Source: Planctomycetota bacterium (GTDB lineage Bacteria > Planctomycetota > Phycisphaerae > Phycisphaerales > UBA1924). From it: a stretch of DNA of 64,000 nt. The stretch spans positions 1 through 64,000 of the forward strand of contig JAFEBP010000009.1 of assembly GCA_018242605.1 (NCBI GenBank), read 5' to 3'. The translations under genes were made by a program, and so were the position numbers. The notes below the pieces were generated by a model. It made no database searches. It had not been told where the DNA came from and saw only the letters and a list, made by a program, of their open reading frames with translations. Below, piece by piece: positions 28,552-39,911 of the stretch (its first letter is position 1; every line of letters begins with the position of its first letter).

Positions 28552-28568
28552 CGCTTGAACCCCCTCGT

Positions 28569-28958
28569 TCAGCCGCCCACCAGCGGCGTGAGTTTGAGAA
28601 ACGTGATCTCCAGCCCCGCAGTGATCTCAACCATTTCGTCGAGCGCCCGGGCCTGCCGATCGCCCACCAGCACGATGAACCGCGTCTTCTCGAACGCGTC
28701 GCACGCGGTCTGGAACTGCTGCTTCCAATCCACTTCGCGGGCCGTGGCCCCGCGGGCCCGCCGCTCGGGCTGCACCAACCCCGAGAACTCGCCCGATGCA
28801 CCCTCACGCGCCCGGCGGTTGAAGTCGTCTACTTCCTGGTAGACCCGCTCGCGGATCAGCTCCCGGATCGTCACGCGCTCCGAGGGAAACTCGAGCTCAA
28901 ACCGGCGGCCCGCCGCCCCGGTCGTGTTCGCATCGATGACTGTGAGTGTGCTGCTCAT
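28569..28958 (-). CDS. Small partner protein of the DUF4132 gene
   Basis: The 129-residue product starts at the ATG at 28958 (MSSTLTVIDANTTG); a longer in-frame start exists at 29042, without better support. It reads as one small alpha/beta domain: FELEFPSERVTIRELIRERVYQEV, an Arg-rich turn, then FIVLVGDRQARALDEMVEI and a C-terminal TFLKLTPLVGG. There is no signal peptide and no known catalytic motif. It is 17 bp upstream of the DUF4132 gene on the same strand, so co-translation and perhaps a complex are likely. I do not recognise the family. Confidence 0.7.
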   Translation of the reverse strand: MSSTLTVIDANTTGAAGRRFELEFPSERVTIRELIRERVYQEVDDFNRRAREGASGEFSGLVQPERRARGATAREVDWKQQFQTACDAFEKTRFIVLVGDRQARALDEMVEITAGLEITFLKLTPLVGG

Positions 28959-29100
28959 GGTGCCCCGCGCAACGCATGCCTTGATGAAGAAGGAACTCCC
29001 GGTGTGAACGCCGGCCTTCGAGGCCGCCCCATGCGTCCGCACCGCCGCGGCCGAGCGGCCGCGGACCCAATTTGTAGGTCGCCCCGGCGTTCCACCGCGC

Positions 29101-29136
29101 AGAAAAAACGCGGCGGCCCCGGAAGAGCCGCCGCGT
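29101..29136 (-). terminator. Intrinsic terminator of the pyrophosphatase gene
   Basis: On the minus strand a perfect 10-bp stem (ACGCGGCGGC with GCCGCCGCGT, read from the plus strand at 29108-29117 and 29127-29136) is followed by six U residues. It lies 33 bp after the pyrophosphatase stop. Confidence 0.85.
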
Positions 29137-29168
29137 GCCAGAATCTGATAATCAACCGCCGGACGCGC

Positions 29169-31727
<2,559 letters not shown>

Positions 31728-31899
31728 GAAGTGTGGACTCCTCACGGTGCCGGGCGAACCAACGCCGCGGCTGAAACGGTTTCAGATGGATGGGCCGAGA
31801 ACCCCCGCGGCGAATGTGCGAACACCGCGCTCAAGCGCCACAGAACGAATCAACGGGGGAGAAGCGAAGCCGGTGCGCTTCCACGCGCCGGCGAGCGAC

Positions 31900-32142
31900 T
31901 TAGCGCTCGTCGCGAGCGCCGGGACCGCCGCGGCTGGGACCCTTAGTCATCGGCACAAGGTCGCCCTTCACGCGACGAACCTGGCTGCGACGTGCATCGC
32001 GGCGGGCACGCTCGGAGGGCTTCTCGTAGAACTCCTTGCGCTTGATGTCCTTGGTCAGACCCTCTTTTTCACAGAGTTTCTTGAACCGCCGCATGAGACC
32101 CTCGACGGACTCGCCGCCGCGGGATTTGACTCGGATCGCCAT
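31900..32142 (-). CDS. rpsU: Small ribosomal subunit protein bS21
   Basis: The 80-residue product begins with MAIRVKSRGGESVEGLMRR followed by FKKLCEKEGLTKDIKRKEFYEKPSERARR, the usual bS21 sequence. It then has a basic Gly/Arg-rich tail slightly longer than the Escherichia coli protein. GAGG lies 6 nt before the ATG. It acts in the 30S platform near the anti-Shine-Dalgarno. It is the first gene upstream of hppA on the minus strand, with a 172-bp gap. Confidence 0.95.
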   Translation of the reverse strand: MAIRVKSRGGESVEGLMRRFKKLCEKEGLTKDIKRKEFYEKPSERARRDARRSQVRRVKGDLVPMTKGPSRGGPGARDER

Positions 32143-32172
32143 GAATACCTCGTTTGCGTGAAGATACCGATA

Positions 32173-32199
32173 CCCTCTCCGCCGGACGGCGGAAGGGGG
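32173..32199 (-). promoter_or_regulatory. Leader hairpin upstream of rpsU
   Basis: Read on the minus strand, CCCCTTCCGCC and GGCGGAGAGGG pair around a GUCC loop, with one mismatch, about 30 nt before the bS21 start codon. There is no U-tract, so it is not a terminator. It could be a translational control element, as ribosomal protein leaders often carry, but nothing else supports this. Confidence 0.35.
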
Positions 32200-32377
32200 T
32201 AAGTAAAGGGTGGGGCAGGGCCGGAATCAAGCGGAGCAGGGGGATTGCCCGTGCTCCCCATTACACCCAACTCGGGGACGATGCGGATTGGGTCCCCATT
32301 CACCATCTATTTCCGTGGCAATGCGCGTGACGACCAGAGTACTTCAATAGCATGACAACGACTTCCGATATCCGTAT

Positions 32378-33157
32378 TTAATCCGTACAAATGTCTTCCG
32401 GATCGATCTTATCGGGGTCGTTGTCACCCAACACCACAATCAGGGCAGAATGGTCGGTCAACCCGTTCGTTCGAACGGAGTGGTCGTATCGGCAGTCAAG
32501 GCACCGCCGTGCGAGCACTCGTGACGCGAACGCATGATCGAGTCGAAACCCACCCGGCAAGGCGCGCCGTCGGGCGGCCGGGCTGAGCCAGGTCCACTCC
32601 TTGGCGTCACCATGCCGCTGTCGCCAAAGGTCAACCCCAACGGTGCCAAATCGCTCGAACTGCTCCTCGGCCGTGAACTGTGTCCGGTCGTGACGATCCC
32701 GATGGTCGCCGGTGTTCAAGTCACCCATCAGCAGCCACCACCCCGGATCCAGCGCGCGAACCCGTTCATGAATCCACTGCCACTGTTCAACCTTCCGCTC
32801 AGGCCGCGGCCCGCCGGTCCAGACATGCGCAAAGAGCAGATGCCAGTTCCGGCGCTGGTCGATCAAGTGCATCCACCGATCCCGACTGACCGGCTCATCT
32901 TCAACCTGGTCCAACTCCAGCCGCGATGCAACGAGAAGCCCCTTGGTCCTGTTGTCAATGGGAGCGTTGTACCAGAAGTGCGCATACCCGCGGCCGCGGA
33001 GAGCTTCACGCCACCGTTCTGCCGACATCCGCAGGATCTCGCTCAGGCACACCACATCCGGGTCGTGCGACACCAGCCGGGCCAGGAGCGGCTCCAGACG
33101 CGAAGCGCCACCGGCCAGCACATTGCAGCACACGATTGTGAGAGAGTTCGGGTCCAT
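32378..33157 (-). CDS. Endonuclease/exonuclease/phosphatase family hydrolase
   Basis: The 259-residue protein has the EEP fold motifs in order: TIVCCNVLAGG (Asn metal region), DVVCLSEIL (metal-binding Glu), LLMGDLNTGDHRD (GDLN catalytic motif) and LTDHSALIV (SDH-type catalytic His). These enzymes cleave phosphodiester or phosphomonoester bonds in nucleic acids, lipids or sugars; the substrate cannot be told. No signal peptide, so cytoplasmic. It stands alone, upstream of rpsU on the same strand with a 235-bp gap that holds the rpsU leader. Confidence 0.85.
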   Translation of the reverse strand: MDPNSLTIVCCNVLAGGASRLEPLLARLVSHDPDVVCLSEILRMSAERWREALRGRGYAHFWYNAPIDNRTKGLLVASRLELDQVEDEPVSRDRWMHLIDQRRNWHLLFAHVWTGGPRPERKVEQWQWIHERVRALDPGWWLLMGDLNTGDHRDRHDRTQFTAEEQFERFGTVGVDLWRQRHGDAKEWTWLSPAARRRALPGGFRLDHAFASRVLARRCLDCRYDHSVRTNGLTDHSALIVVLGDNDPDKIDPEDICTD

Positions 33158-33241
33158 ATCAACGGATCACGCCCGGCGCGGAACCCCGGCGCCGGGCGAG
33201 ACCAATCTCAAGGTAGCATGATCAACCGTTGTCCGTTCGCG

Positions 33242-36154
33242 CTACGGGCACGTCTGGGTCTCCCACAGCGCCACGAACGCCCCGACATCGGACCCGTCGA
33301 TGCCGCCGTCCTGGTTCACATCCGCGCGAGGGTCGCTCTGGTTTTCCCATGCATCGAAGAAGGCCTGCAGGTCCGCGCCGTCGATGCCGCCATCCTGGTT
33401 GAAGTCGGCGATGCACGGGGGCGGTGGATCGTGCGCGACCAGCTTGGTGCTGGTGGTGCCGTACACGATCTCCCAGTTGGGCGGCAAGTTTGTTGTCGCG
33501 AACACGCCCGAGCGTCCCGCGCTGTGCTGCAGGATGAAGAACTCGGTCCCGTCCGCCGGCGGGAAGGCCGGGTCCAGCGTCACGTTCAACGTGCCGCCCA
33601 GCGACGCCGAACCGACGATGATGAGCCGGTCAAACTGGCTCACCCCCGCCACATCCAGATTCAGCGTGCCGCCCGAGTTCTGCTGGTAGTTGCCGGTGAA
33701 GCTCATGCTGCTGACGCCCTCACCGGTCTCGGTGCCCGGCTCCGTCAGGCCGAAGTTGAAGAAGTTGGGCGTCGCCAGCGTCACATGCCCTGAGAGCACG
33801 CGGCCCGCGTTCAGCACCAGTTGCGTGCCCTGGACAATCTGCCCGTTGGTGGCGGTGGTCAGCGCCCCCAGCGCCACCCCGTTGCTGTCGAGCAGGTCCA
33901 CGCGGAAGGCCTTGCAGTGCAGCGTGCCGTTCAGCGTGCAGCCGAACGGCGACGCCGCCGACCCCAGCGAGAGGATGTTCCCGTCGGTCTCGATGACGCT
34001 CCCCGCGTCCGCCGTGAGGTTCGCGGCGATCGCGCCGTGGCCCGTGTACCCGCCGCCCGCCGCGAACCGCACCGAAGTGCCCGACACGCCGTTGCCCGTG
34101 AGCAACTTGTTGAACACCAGGCCGGCGCCGGTGGCCGTAACCGTCCCGAGGTTGTTGAGCCTCAGATCAATCGTTCCGTTGCCCAGGATGGTCCGACCGG
34201 CGTTGAGCGTCGCGGGCTGAGCGCTGATCAGCGAACCCCCCGCGACCGTCATGTTGCCCGTGGCGAAGGTGCTCCGCGACAGGATCGTCACCGGGTGAGG
34301 CCCCGCGTTGACCACACCCCCATTGGAGAACGCCGCGACAATCGTGGACCTACCCATCGCCAATGCACCAGTCGCGTTGATCTGCGAGCCCAAGCCCGAG
34401 AGAAAGACCTTGCCGTCCATGACGCCCGACGCCGAAACGCCCGCGGTGTCGGTGATCGTGATGTTGTTGCCACTGAGCGTGCCGTTCACCATCGCCAGCG
34501 GACCCCGGATCGTCATGTCGCCGTCCGTGCCGAGCGTTCCGCCTCCAAGAATGACCGACGCGTCGGGCCAGGTCTGCAGGGCGTTGCCCGATCCAGATAC
34601 GTGCAGTTCATCCCCCGTGCCGATCTGAAGAATCGCCGAGCCCCCCGCCGCCGAGGACGTGCCGCCGAAATACGCCTCGGTCGCGCTCACCCGCGATCCC
34701 GCGCCCAGCACCGTGAGCGTGCCGCTCGCCGACGCCAGCTTCCCGACGATCAGCGGCCCGCCGTTGACGACTGCGCCGTTCGAGACGTTGAGGAACCCCG
34801 AGCCGGCGTTGCCCACGATGAGCGTGTTGATGCCCGAATACGAGAACGTGCTCCCCGCGCCGTCCACGGTCAACCGGCCGACATCGTCCCCGTCATCACC
34901 CAGCACCACGTCGCCCACGGTCGCCAGGAAATCGCTGCCGCTCTCGATGTGCAGTTCGCCCGAGGCCGACACCTCCGGTCCCCCCACCACCACGGCCCGC
35001 GGCAGGCCCGCCACCGATGAACTCGCGTTGTTCGTCAGCCTCAGCACCGGGTTCCCGCTTGTGTCGCTCAGCAGCAGCGGCCCCGCGTTGTTCACGTACT
35101 GCCCGCCGTCGATCACGATCTCCCCGCCGCTCTGGTCAAGCGTCCCCGCGCTGGCGATGAGCGTGTGGGTGGTCAATCGCGAGTTGATGATCATCCGCAG
35201 CGTCGCGCCCCCGCTTCCGTCGACATCGCCCGCCAGGATCAGGTTGCCGCCCACGTTCACCACGCCCGAGCCGTTGATCGTGAGGTTCCCCGTCCCCGCC
35301 GCCAGCCCCGCGGTGGTGTTGCGCCCCAGCAGCAGATCGCCCGCCACGGTCAGTGTCGACCCGAACCCCGCCTGGTTGCCTTCCACGAAGATGTCGCTGA
35401 CGGAGGTGGAGTTGTTCCCCACCACCAGGTCGCCCGCGAAGTTCGCTTCTCCGCCGTGCGTGATCGTCAGGTGCGCATCGCCCGCCACGCCCAGCCGGTG
35501 CTGCACCGCCCCGTTCACATCCAGCAGCGAATGCGCCGACGGGCTCGCCTGGGCCCCATCCACCAGAATGTTCACCTGCGACGCGGAGTTCACCGCGGCG
35601 GTGAATGTGTCCGACACCGTCACCCGCCCCGAGTTGAGCACGTTGAGCGCGGCGTCCCCGACATTCCCGATCGTCAGGTCGCCGCTGGTCGTCGTGGTCG
35701 TGAACGAGGCGTCGTCGTCGTCCACCGTCAGCACGCCCGCGCTGCCCGAACCGTCGGCCACGATCACCGCGCCGCTGCAGCGCAGCGCACCGGTAGTCAC
35801 CCGCAGCGCCGCATCGTCCCCGCTCACACTCCCCACCGTCAAACCCGTGCTGATCGTGTGCGTCGCGCTCGATACATACGTCACCGTGCCCCGCCGGTAC
35901 GTGTGCGTGCGCGACGTCGCGGGGCCCCCCACGTACGACACCGTGTACGACGCGTTCAGGTTGAACGTCAGGTCATCCGCCGAGGTGGGGATCTGCGACG
36001 GGCTCCAGTTGTTCGCGTCACCCGCCAACCCGCCGAACTGGTTGAGCCAGTTGAGCCCGGTGGCGTGCGCCATCGGTGACAGGCAGGTGCCGGCGAGAAG
36101 GGATACGAGCGCGGCGCGGCGATAGCCGCCGCATGGGAGTGCGGACTTCTTCAT
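33242..36154 (-). CDS. Large secreted beta-helix protein with dockerin-like tail
   Basis: The 970-residue protein has a signal peptide (MKKSALPCGG...AHATG) and GGAG about 9 nt before the ATG. Most of the length is repetitive, Gly/Asn/Val-rich sequence in the autotransporter-passenger style (LTIGNVGDAALNVLNSGRV, LIVGNAGSGFLNVSNGAVV), which predicts a long parallel beta-helix. A non-repetitive domain (FDRLIIVGSASLGGTLNVTL) precedes the two EF-hand-like repeats DFNQDGGIDGADLQAFF and DVNQDGGIDGSDVGAFV and a C-terminal Cys-Pro. No beta-barrel is present, so it is not a classical autotransporter. Probably a surface or matrix protein. Confidence 0.82.
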   Translation of the reverse strand: MKKSALPCGGYRRAALVSLLAGTCLSPMAHATGLNWLNQFGGLAGDANNWSPSQIPTSADDLTFNLNASYTVSYVGGPATSRTHTYRRGTVTYVSSATHTISTGLTVGSVSGDDAALRVTTGALRCSGAVIVADGSGSAGVLTVDDDDASFTTTTTSGDLTIGNVGDAALNVLNSGRVTVSDTFTAAVNSASQVNILVDGAQASPSAHSLLDVNGAVQHRLGVAGDAHLTITHGGEANFAGDLVVGNNSTSVSDIFVEGNQAGFGSTLTVAGDLLLGRNTTAGLAAGTGNLTINGSGVVNVGGNLILAGDVDGSGGATLRMIINSRLTTHTLIASAGTLDQSGGEIVIDGGQYVNNAGPLLLSDTSGNPVLRLTNNASSSVAGLPRAVVVGGPEVSASGELHIESGSDFLATVGDVVLGDDGDDVGRLTVDGAGSTFSYSGINTLIVGNAGSGFLNVSNGAVVNGGPLIVGKLASASGTLTVLGAGSRVSATEAYFGGTSSAAGGSAILQIGTGDELHVSGSGNALQTWPDASVILGGGTLGTDGDMTIRGPLAMVNGTLSGNNITITDTAGVSASGVMDGKVFLSGLGSQINATGALAMGRSTIVAAFSNGGVVNAGPHPVTILSRSTFATGNMTVAGGSLISAQPATLNAGRTILGNGTIDLRLNNLGTVTATGAGLVFNKLLTGNGVSGTSVRFAAGGGYTGHGAIAANLTADAGSVIETDGNILSLGSAASPFGCTLNGTLHCKAFRVDLLDSNGVALGALTTATNGQIVQGTQLVLNAGRVLSGHVTLATPNFFNFGLTEPGTETGEGVSSMSFTGNYQQNSGGTLNLDVAGVSQFDRLIIVGSASLGGTLNVTLDPAFPPADGTEFFILQHSAGRSGVFATTNLPPNWEIVYGTTSTKLVAHDPPPPCIADFNQDGGIDGADLQAFFDAWENQSDPRADVNQDGGIDGSDVGAFVALWETQTCP

Positions 36155-36391
36155 GACTGTGTCTCCGGGTTGTGCCGTGGCGTGTCGCCGCGGCGTGGCT
36201 GCGGCTCATGTCGCCGGCTCGACGACTCCTTGCAGATTCAGGCTGCAAGTCGCGGCGAACGATACCCAACGCGACGCCCGACCCGCCCGCGGGCCACGAA
36301 CCGGAACTTGAAAGGAATAGTCAACCACCGATCGACCCGCGCGGCGCCCCAACCTGCGGCGCCGTCCACCCACAACCCCCAGCCGCGAAAG

Positions 36392-36465
36392 CGACCCCGG
36401 CAGGACTCAAACCTGCGACCCCCGCGTTCGAAGCACGGTGCTCTATTCAACTGAGCTACGGGGCC
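36392..36465 (-). tRNA. tRNA-Arg (anticodon TCG)
   Basis: The minus strand folds into a full cloverleaf of 74 nt. The acceptor GGCCCCG pairs with CGGGGTC, the D-arm contains AGCTCAGTTGAATAGAGC, and the anticodon stem CCGTG/CGCGG closes the loop CTTCGAA, giving anticodon TCG (reads CGA). The T-arm is GCAGG-TTTGAGT-CCTGC. The discriminator is G and CCA is not encoded. Confidence 0.93.
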
Positions 36466-36535
36466 AGCGCACGAAGAGTATGCCCCACCGCCGCCCGGTT
36501 TGGCCCCATCCCGCCGCGCCGAACTGCACAGAGCC

Positions 36536-36784
36536 TTAGTTCAGCACTTCAACGTTGGAATACTGGTCGAGATTGCAGACCACGATCTCGCCGTCGGCCT
36601 TCTTGAGCGTCAGACGGTCGAGCCAGAGCTTGTGGTCCTTGCTGTGCGCGTACCACGAGCCGGTCTTGGCCTGCTCCTGCTTCACCACGGTGCCCTCCAC
36701 CGTGGTCACCATCACGCCAGTGAGCCGCGGCACCTGCTGCGTCACTTTCACGTTCTGCCCGGGTGTGTACATCTGTAGCGTCAT
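36536..36784 (-). CDS. Small conserved protein of unknown function
   Basis: The product is 82 residues from the ATG at 36784 (MTLQMYTPGQNVKVTQQVPR). It looks like a compact all-beta domain with alternating hydrophobics (GVMVTTVEGTVVKQEQ, then KLWLDRLTLKKADGEIVV) and ends NVEVLN. No signal, Cys or catalytic motif. The frame is open upstream to 36856 but that part is poor in character. It is divergent from the TolC-like gene and just upstream of tRNA-Arg. Function not recognised; an SH3-like or PilZ-sized beta-barrel is possible. Confidence 0.65.
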   Translation of the reverse strand: MTLQMYTPGQNVKVTQQVPRLTGVMVTTVEGTVVKQEQAKTGSWYAHSKDHKLWLDRLTLKKADGEIVVCNLDQYSNVEVLN

Positions 36785-36920
36785 CGCGCGACACTGTATC
36801 CCCACAAGGCGCGGATCGGTCGCCGGTGCATCAAATTCAACTTGGCCCGGCGGCAAACACCGCCCCCAACGAGCGATTTCTCTTGCCCCTCCCCTGCCAC
36901 TTCCCTACCTTCTTGCCCGG

Positions 36921-38717
36921 ATGAAGCCAACAACTCGCCATGTATGGACCTTGCGGGCGGGCCCGCTCGCTCTCGCCCTGCTCGCGGGGTGCTCGACCTC
37001 TCCCATGGAACGCGAGGCCGAGAAGGAAATCCGCAACGCCGTCATTGATTCCGCACGCCGCGAACTCGAGGACGCCCGCCGCGCCCCCAAGCCCCAGGCC
37101 GTTCGCCGCCCCGAAGACGTCACCCCTCTGCAAATCAGGCCCGAGGTGATGACCGAGCTGGAAGGGATGGCCGGCTGGAAGTCGTACAAGGAAGAAGACC
37201 TCTACCTGGGCAAGGACCTCACCTTCACCCCCGCCCGATCCGTCAAGGTCAGCCTCGAACGGATGGTCCGCTCGGCCATCGAGAACAACATCGCCGTGGA
37301 GTTCGCCCGGCTCGGGCCCGCCGTCACCGAGGCGCAGACCGCCGCGGCCGAAGCCGCGTTCGACTGGACCCTGTTCAACAACTTCAACTTCACCAACACC
37401 GACGATCCCCGCACCGGCACCTCTTTCTCCGGCGGGTCGTTCACGCCCGGCTTTGACCAGCAGCAGGTGCTGCAGGACGGCATCGGCCTGCGCCGCACGC
37501 TCGTCAGCGGCGGCCGCCTCACCGTGCAGCAGGATTTCAGCTACACCGACAACCAGACCCCCGGCCAGCGCAACCGGCCCAACCCCGCCGAGCAGGGCAC
37601 CTTCACCCTCCAGTGGGATCAGCCCCTGCTCCGCAACGCCGGCAGCGACGTCACCCAGGCCGAGATCCGCATCAACCGCAACGCCGAGCGCACCAGCGTC
37701 CAGACACTCCGCCGCGACCTCATCCGCGTCGTCACCGACACCGAGAAGACCTACTGGGATCTCGTCCAGGCCTACTACGACCTGCAGATCCTCAAGCGCC
37801 TGCAGGCCCGCGGCGAAAAAGCCCGCGACCAGCTCCGCGCCCGCGCTCAGCTCGACGCCAACCAGGCCCAGATCGCCGACGCCGTCTCCCGCGTCGAGCA
37901 GCGCAAGGTCGACGTGCTCCGCGCCCAGGTCCAGATCCGCCTCACCAGCGACAAGCTCAAGGCCCTGGTCAACGACCCGTCCTTCCCCGTGGGCTCCGAG
38001 ATCATCCTCGCGCCGGCCGACTTCGCCGTCGACCAGCCGATCCAGTTCAGCCTGCTCGAATCCCTCCGCCAGGCCATCCAGAACCGCCCCGAAGTGCAGC
38101 AGGCGATCATCGCGATCGACGACGCCTCCATCCGCCAGGTCGTCGCCCGCAACCAGCGCCTCCCCGATCTCTCCATGCGCCTCCAGACCCGCTGGACCAG
38201 CCTCGACAACAACATGGCCGAGGCCGTGGGCAGCCAGTTCAACGGCAACTTCGTTGATTACCTCGTGGGCATGTCCTTCGAAATGCCCATCGGCAACCGC
38301 AAGGCCGAGGCCGACTACCGCCGCCGCCGCCTCGAGCGCATGCAGAGCGTGCTCGCCTACCGCAACGCCGTCCAGCAGGCCGTGGTCGACGTCAAGTCCG
38401 CACTCGACCGCACCATCACCTCCTACCTGCAGATCTCCCAGACGCAGCTGGCCCGAATCTCCGCGGCCGAGACGCTCCGCGTGCTCGAAGTCGAGAAGCG
38501 TTTCGACACAGGCATCACCGCCGAGCGCCTCGATCTGGAACTCAACCGCCAGGAATCCCTCGCCCGCTCCGAGCGGGAGGAAGTCGCCGCCCTCGTCGGG
38601 TACAACTCGCTGCTCGCCGACCTCTTCAGCGCCATGGGCACCACCCTGGAACGCAACCGCGTCAACCTCGTCGTGCCCAGCAGCGCCGATGTTCCCTGGT
38701 CCGCCCCCGACCGCTAA
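36921..38717 (+). CDS. TolC-family outer-membrane channel lipoprotein
   Basis: The product is 598 residues from the ATG at 36921, chosen because it starts a lipoprotein signal (LALALLAGCSTSP, Cys at residue about 25). The body has the two-fold helical pattern of outer-membrane efflux proteins: SVKVSLERMVRSAIENNIAVEFA, then long heptad-rich helices (LRRDLIRVVTDTEKTYWDLVQAYY) and a second half with LRQAIQNRPEVQQAIIAI and LEVEKRFDTGITAERLDLEL. It would form the outer part of a tripartite efflux or type I secretion machine. No inner-membrane pump or adaptor gene is adjacent, so its partners are elsewhere. No clear ribosome site. Confidence 0.88.
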   Translation: MKPTTRHVWTLRAGPLALALLAGCSTSPMEREAEKEIRNAVIDSARRELEDARRAPKPQAVRRPEDVTPLQIRPEVMTELEGMAGWKSYKEEDLYLGKDLTFTPARSVKVSLERMVRSAIENNIAVEFARLGPAVTEAQTAAAEAAFDWTLFNNFNFTNTDDPRTGTSFSGGSFTPGFDQQQVLQDGIGLRRTLVSGGRLTVQQDFSYTDNQTPGQRNRPNPAEQGTFTLQWDQPLLRNAGSDVTQAEIRINRNAERTSVQTLRRDLIRVVTDTEKTYWDLVQAYYDLQILKRLQARGEKARDQLRARAQLDANQAQIADAVSRVEQRKVDVLRAQVQIRLTSDKLKALVNDPSFPVGSEIILAPADFAVDQPIQFSLLESLRQAIQNRPEVQQAIIAIDDASIRQVVARNQRLPDLSMRLQTRWTSLDNNMAEAVGSQFNGNFVDYLVGMSFEMPIGNRKAEADYRRRRLERMQSVLAYRNAVQQAVVDVKSALDRTITSYLQISQTQLARISAAETLRVLEVEKRFDTGITAERLDLELNRQESLARSEREEVAALVGYNSLLADLFSAMGTTLERNRVNLVVPSSADVPWSAPDR

Positions 38718-38731
38718 AAAGCGCCGCTAAG

Positions 38732-38760
38732 AAAAACGCCGCGTCCCGCGACGCGGCGTG
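38732..38760. terminator. Bidirectional intrinsic terminator
   Basis: A perfect 10-bp stem, ACGCCGCGTC (38737-38746) with GACGCGGCGT (38751-38760), closes a 4-nt loop. Five A residues on its left give a U5 tract on the minus strand, ending the dockerin-like gene at 38808; it also lies 14 bp after the TolC-like stop. Confidence 0.75.
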
Positions 38761-38807
38761 AACTTCATTAGGTTGTCCGCGTGCCGCAACGGCCCGCGAC
38801 CACACGT

Positions 38808-39644
38808 TCAGCAGTGCTGCGCTTCCCAGGCCTCGAAGAACCGGCCCACGTCGCCGCCGTCAACGCCGCCGTCCTGGTTCACGTCGGCGCCCGACGCGCC
38901 GGCCTCCCAATCCCTGAAGAACGCCTCAACGTCCGCGCCGTCGATGCCGCCGTCCTGGTTGTAATCGGCGAAGCACGGGGGCGGCGGAGGCGGGGGCGTG
39001 TTCACGGTGAAGTTCGTGCCCGCGTTGTTCGTGAAGACCACGTTCGACGTCTCGTACGCGTAGTTCGCCGCGTTCGTCGTGCTCGCCGCCGAGGCCGACC
39101 CGGTGAACTTGAGCGCCGTCGTGCCGGTGATCGGGAACGCGCCCGCCACCCCCGGGCCGAAGTTCCCATCGCTGTCGTTGGTGATGCTGCCAGTCTGCGA
39201 GCCGGTGTAGCTACCCCACGACACCGACCAGTAGATCGTGCCGAAGTCGTCCTCAAAGGTCAGCCGTCCGCCCGCGAGATACGACGAGGGCACCAGGTTG
39301 GTGATCGTGAAGTTCGGCGCCGCCGCCGGCGTCGTCTTGCCCGCGAAGTTCGAGGTCGCGATCAGGACGCGGGCCCCCAGGGCGGTCCCCGATACCGGCG
39401 CGTTCATGTCGCACACCACGATCGCCCCGCCCCCGGTGGCGTTGCGAGCCACGATCCGCGAGAACTGCACCTGGTTCTGGAAAGACGAACGCATCCGCAG
39501 TTGCACCGCCTGCACGGTCGGATCGCCGTCATACCCGAGCATGATCTTCTCGATCTGCATGATGTGGAACGAGGCCGATGCCGCCGAGGCCAGTGAGGCC
39601 ACCGCAGCCGCGGGAACGAGCAAACGACGCGCGAGTGATTTCAT
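38808..39644 (-). CDS. Secreted protein with C-terminal dockerin-like EF-hand pair
   Basis: The 278-residue protein has a signal peptide (MKSLARRLLVPAAAVASLASAASA) and GGAG about 9 nt before the ATG. The middle is a single beta-rich domain (SFHIMQIEKIMLGYDGDPTV, then FEDDFGTIYWSVSWGSYTG). A run of seven prolines links to the repeats DYNQDGGIDGADVEAFF and DVNQDGGVDGGDVGRFF and the final Cys. The tail is almost the same as in the proteins at 3378 and 33242. Likely exported; role unknown. Confidence 0.82.
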   Translation of the reverse strand: MKSLARRLLVPAAAVASLASAASASFHIMQIEKIMLGYDGDPTVQAVQLRMRSSFQNQVQFSRIVARNATGGGAIVVCDMNAPVSGTALGARVLIATSNFAGKTTPAAAPNFTITNLVPSSYLAGGRLTFEDDFGTIYWSVSWGSYTGSQTGSITNDSDGNFGPGVAGAFPITGTTALKFTGSASAASTTNAANYAYETSNVVFTNNAGTNFTVNTPPPPPPPCFADYNQDGGIDGADVEAFFRDWEAGASGADVNQDGGVDGGDVGRFFEAWEAQHC

Positions 39645-39911
39645 GGCAGTCTCTCCGTTGTCACGCGGCCTACAGAGCCGCTACGCCGATTCCGACGGTC
39701 GAGTCCGGCGCACACCCACAGCGGCAACCCGCCAAGGACGCCGTGCACACCGAATAAAAAACAAAAACGGTCCTCAACCACCTGCAGTCAACAAGGGCCC
39801 TTCGCAGGGACCTCGTGGGCGGATGTGTACCCCCGAAATCGGCATTGCACTCCCCCGAAAAAAAACTCGCGACCGCCTTGGCCTCCACACGCCGCCCGAC
39901 CCCGAACCCGC

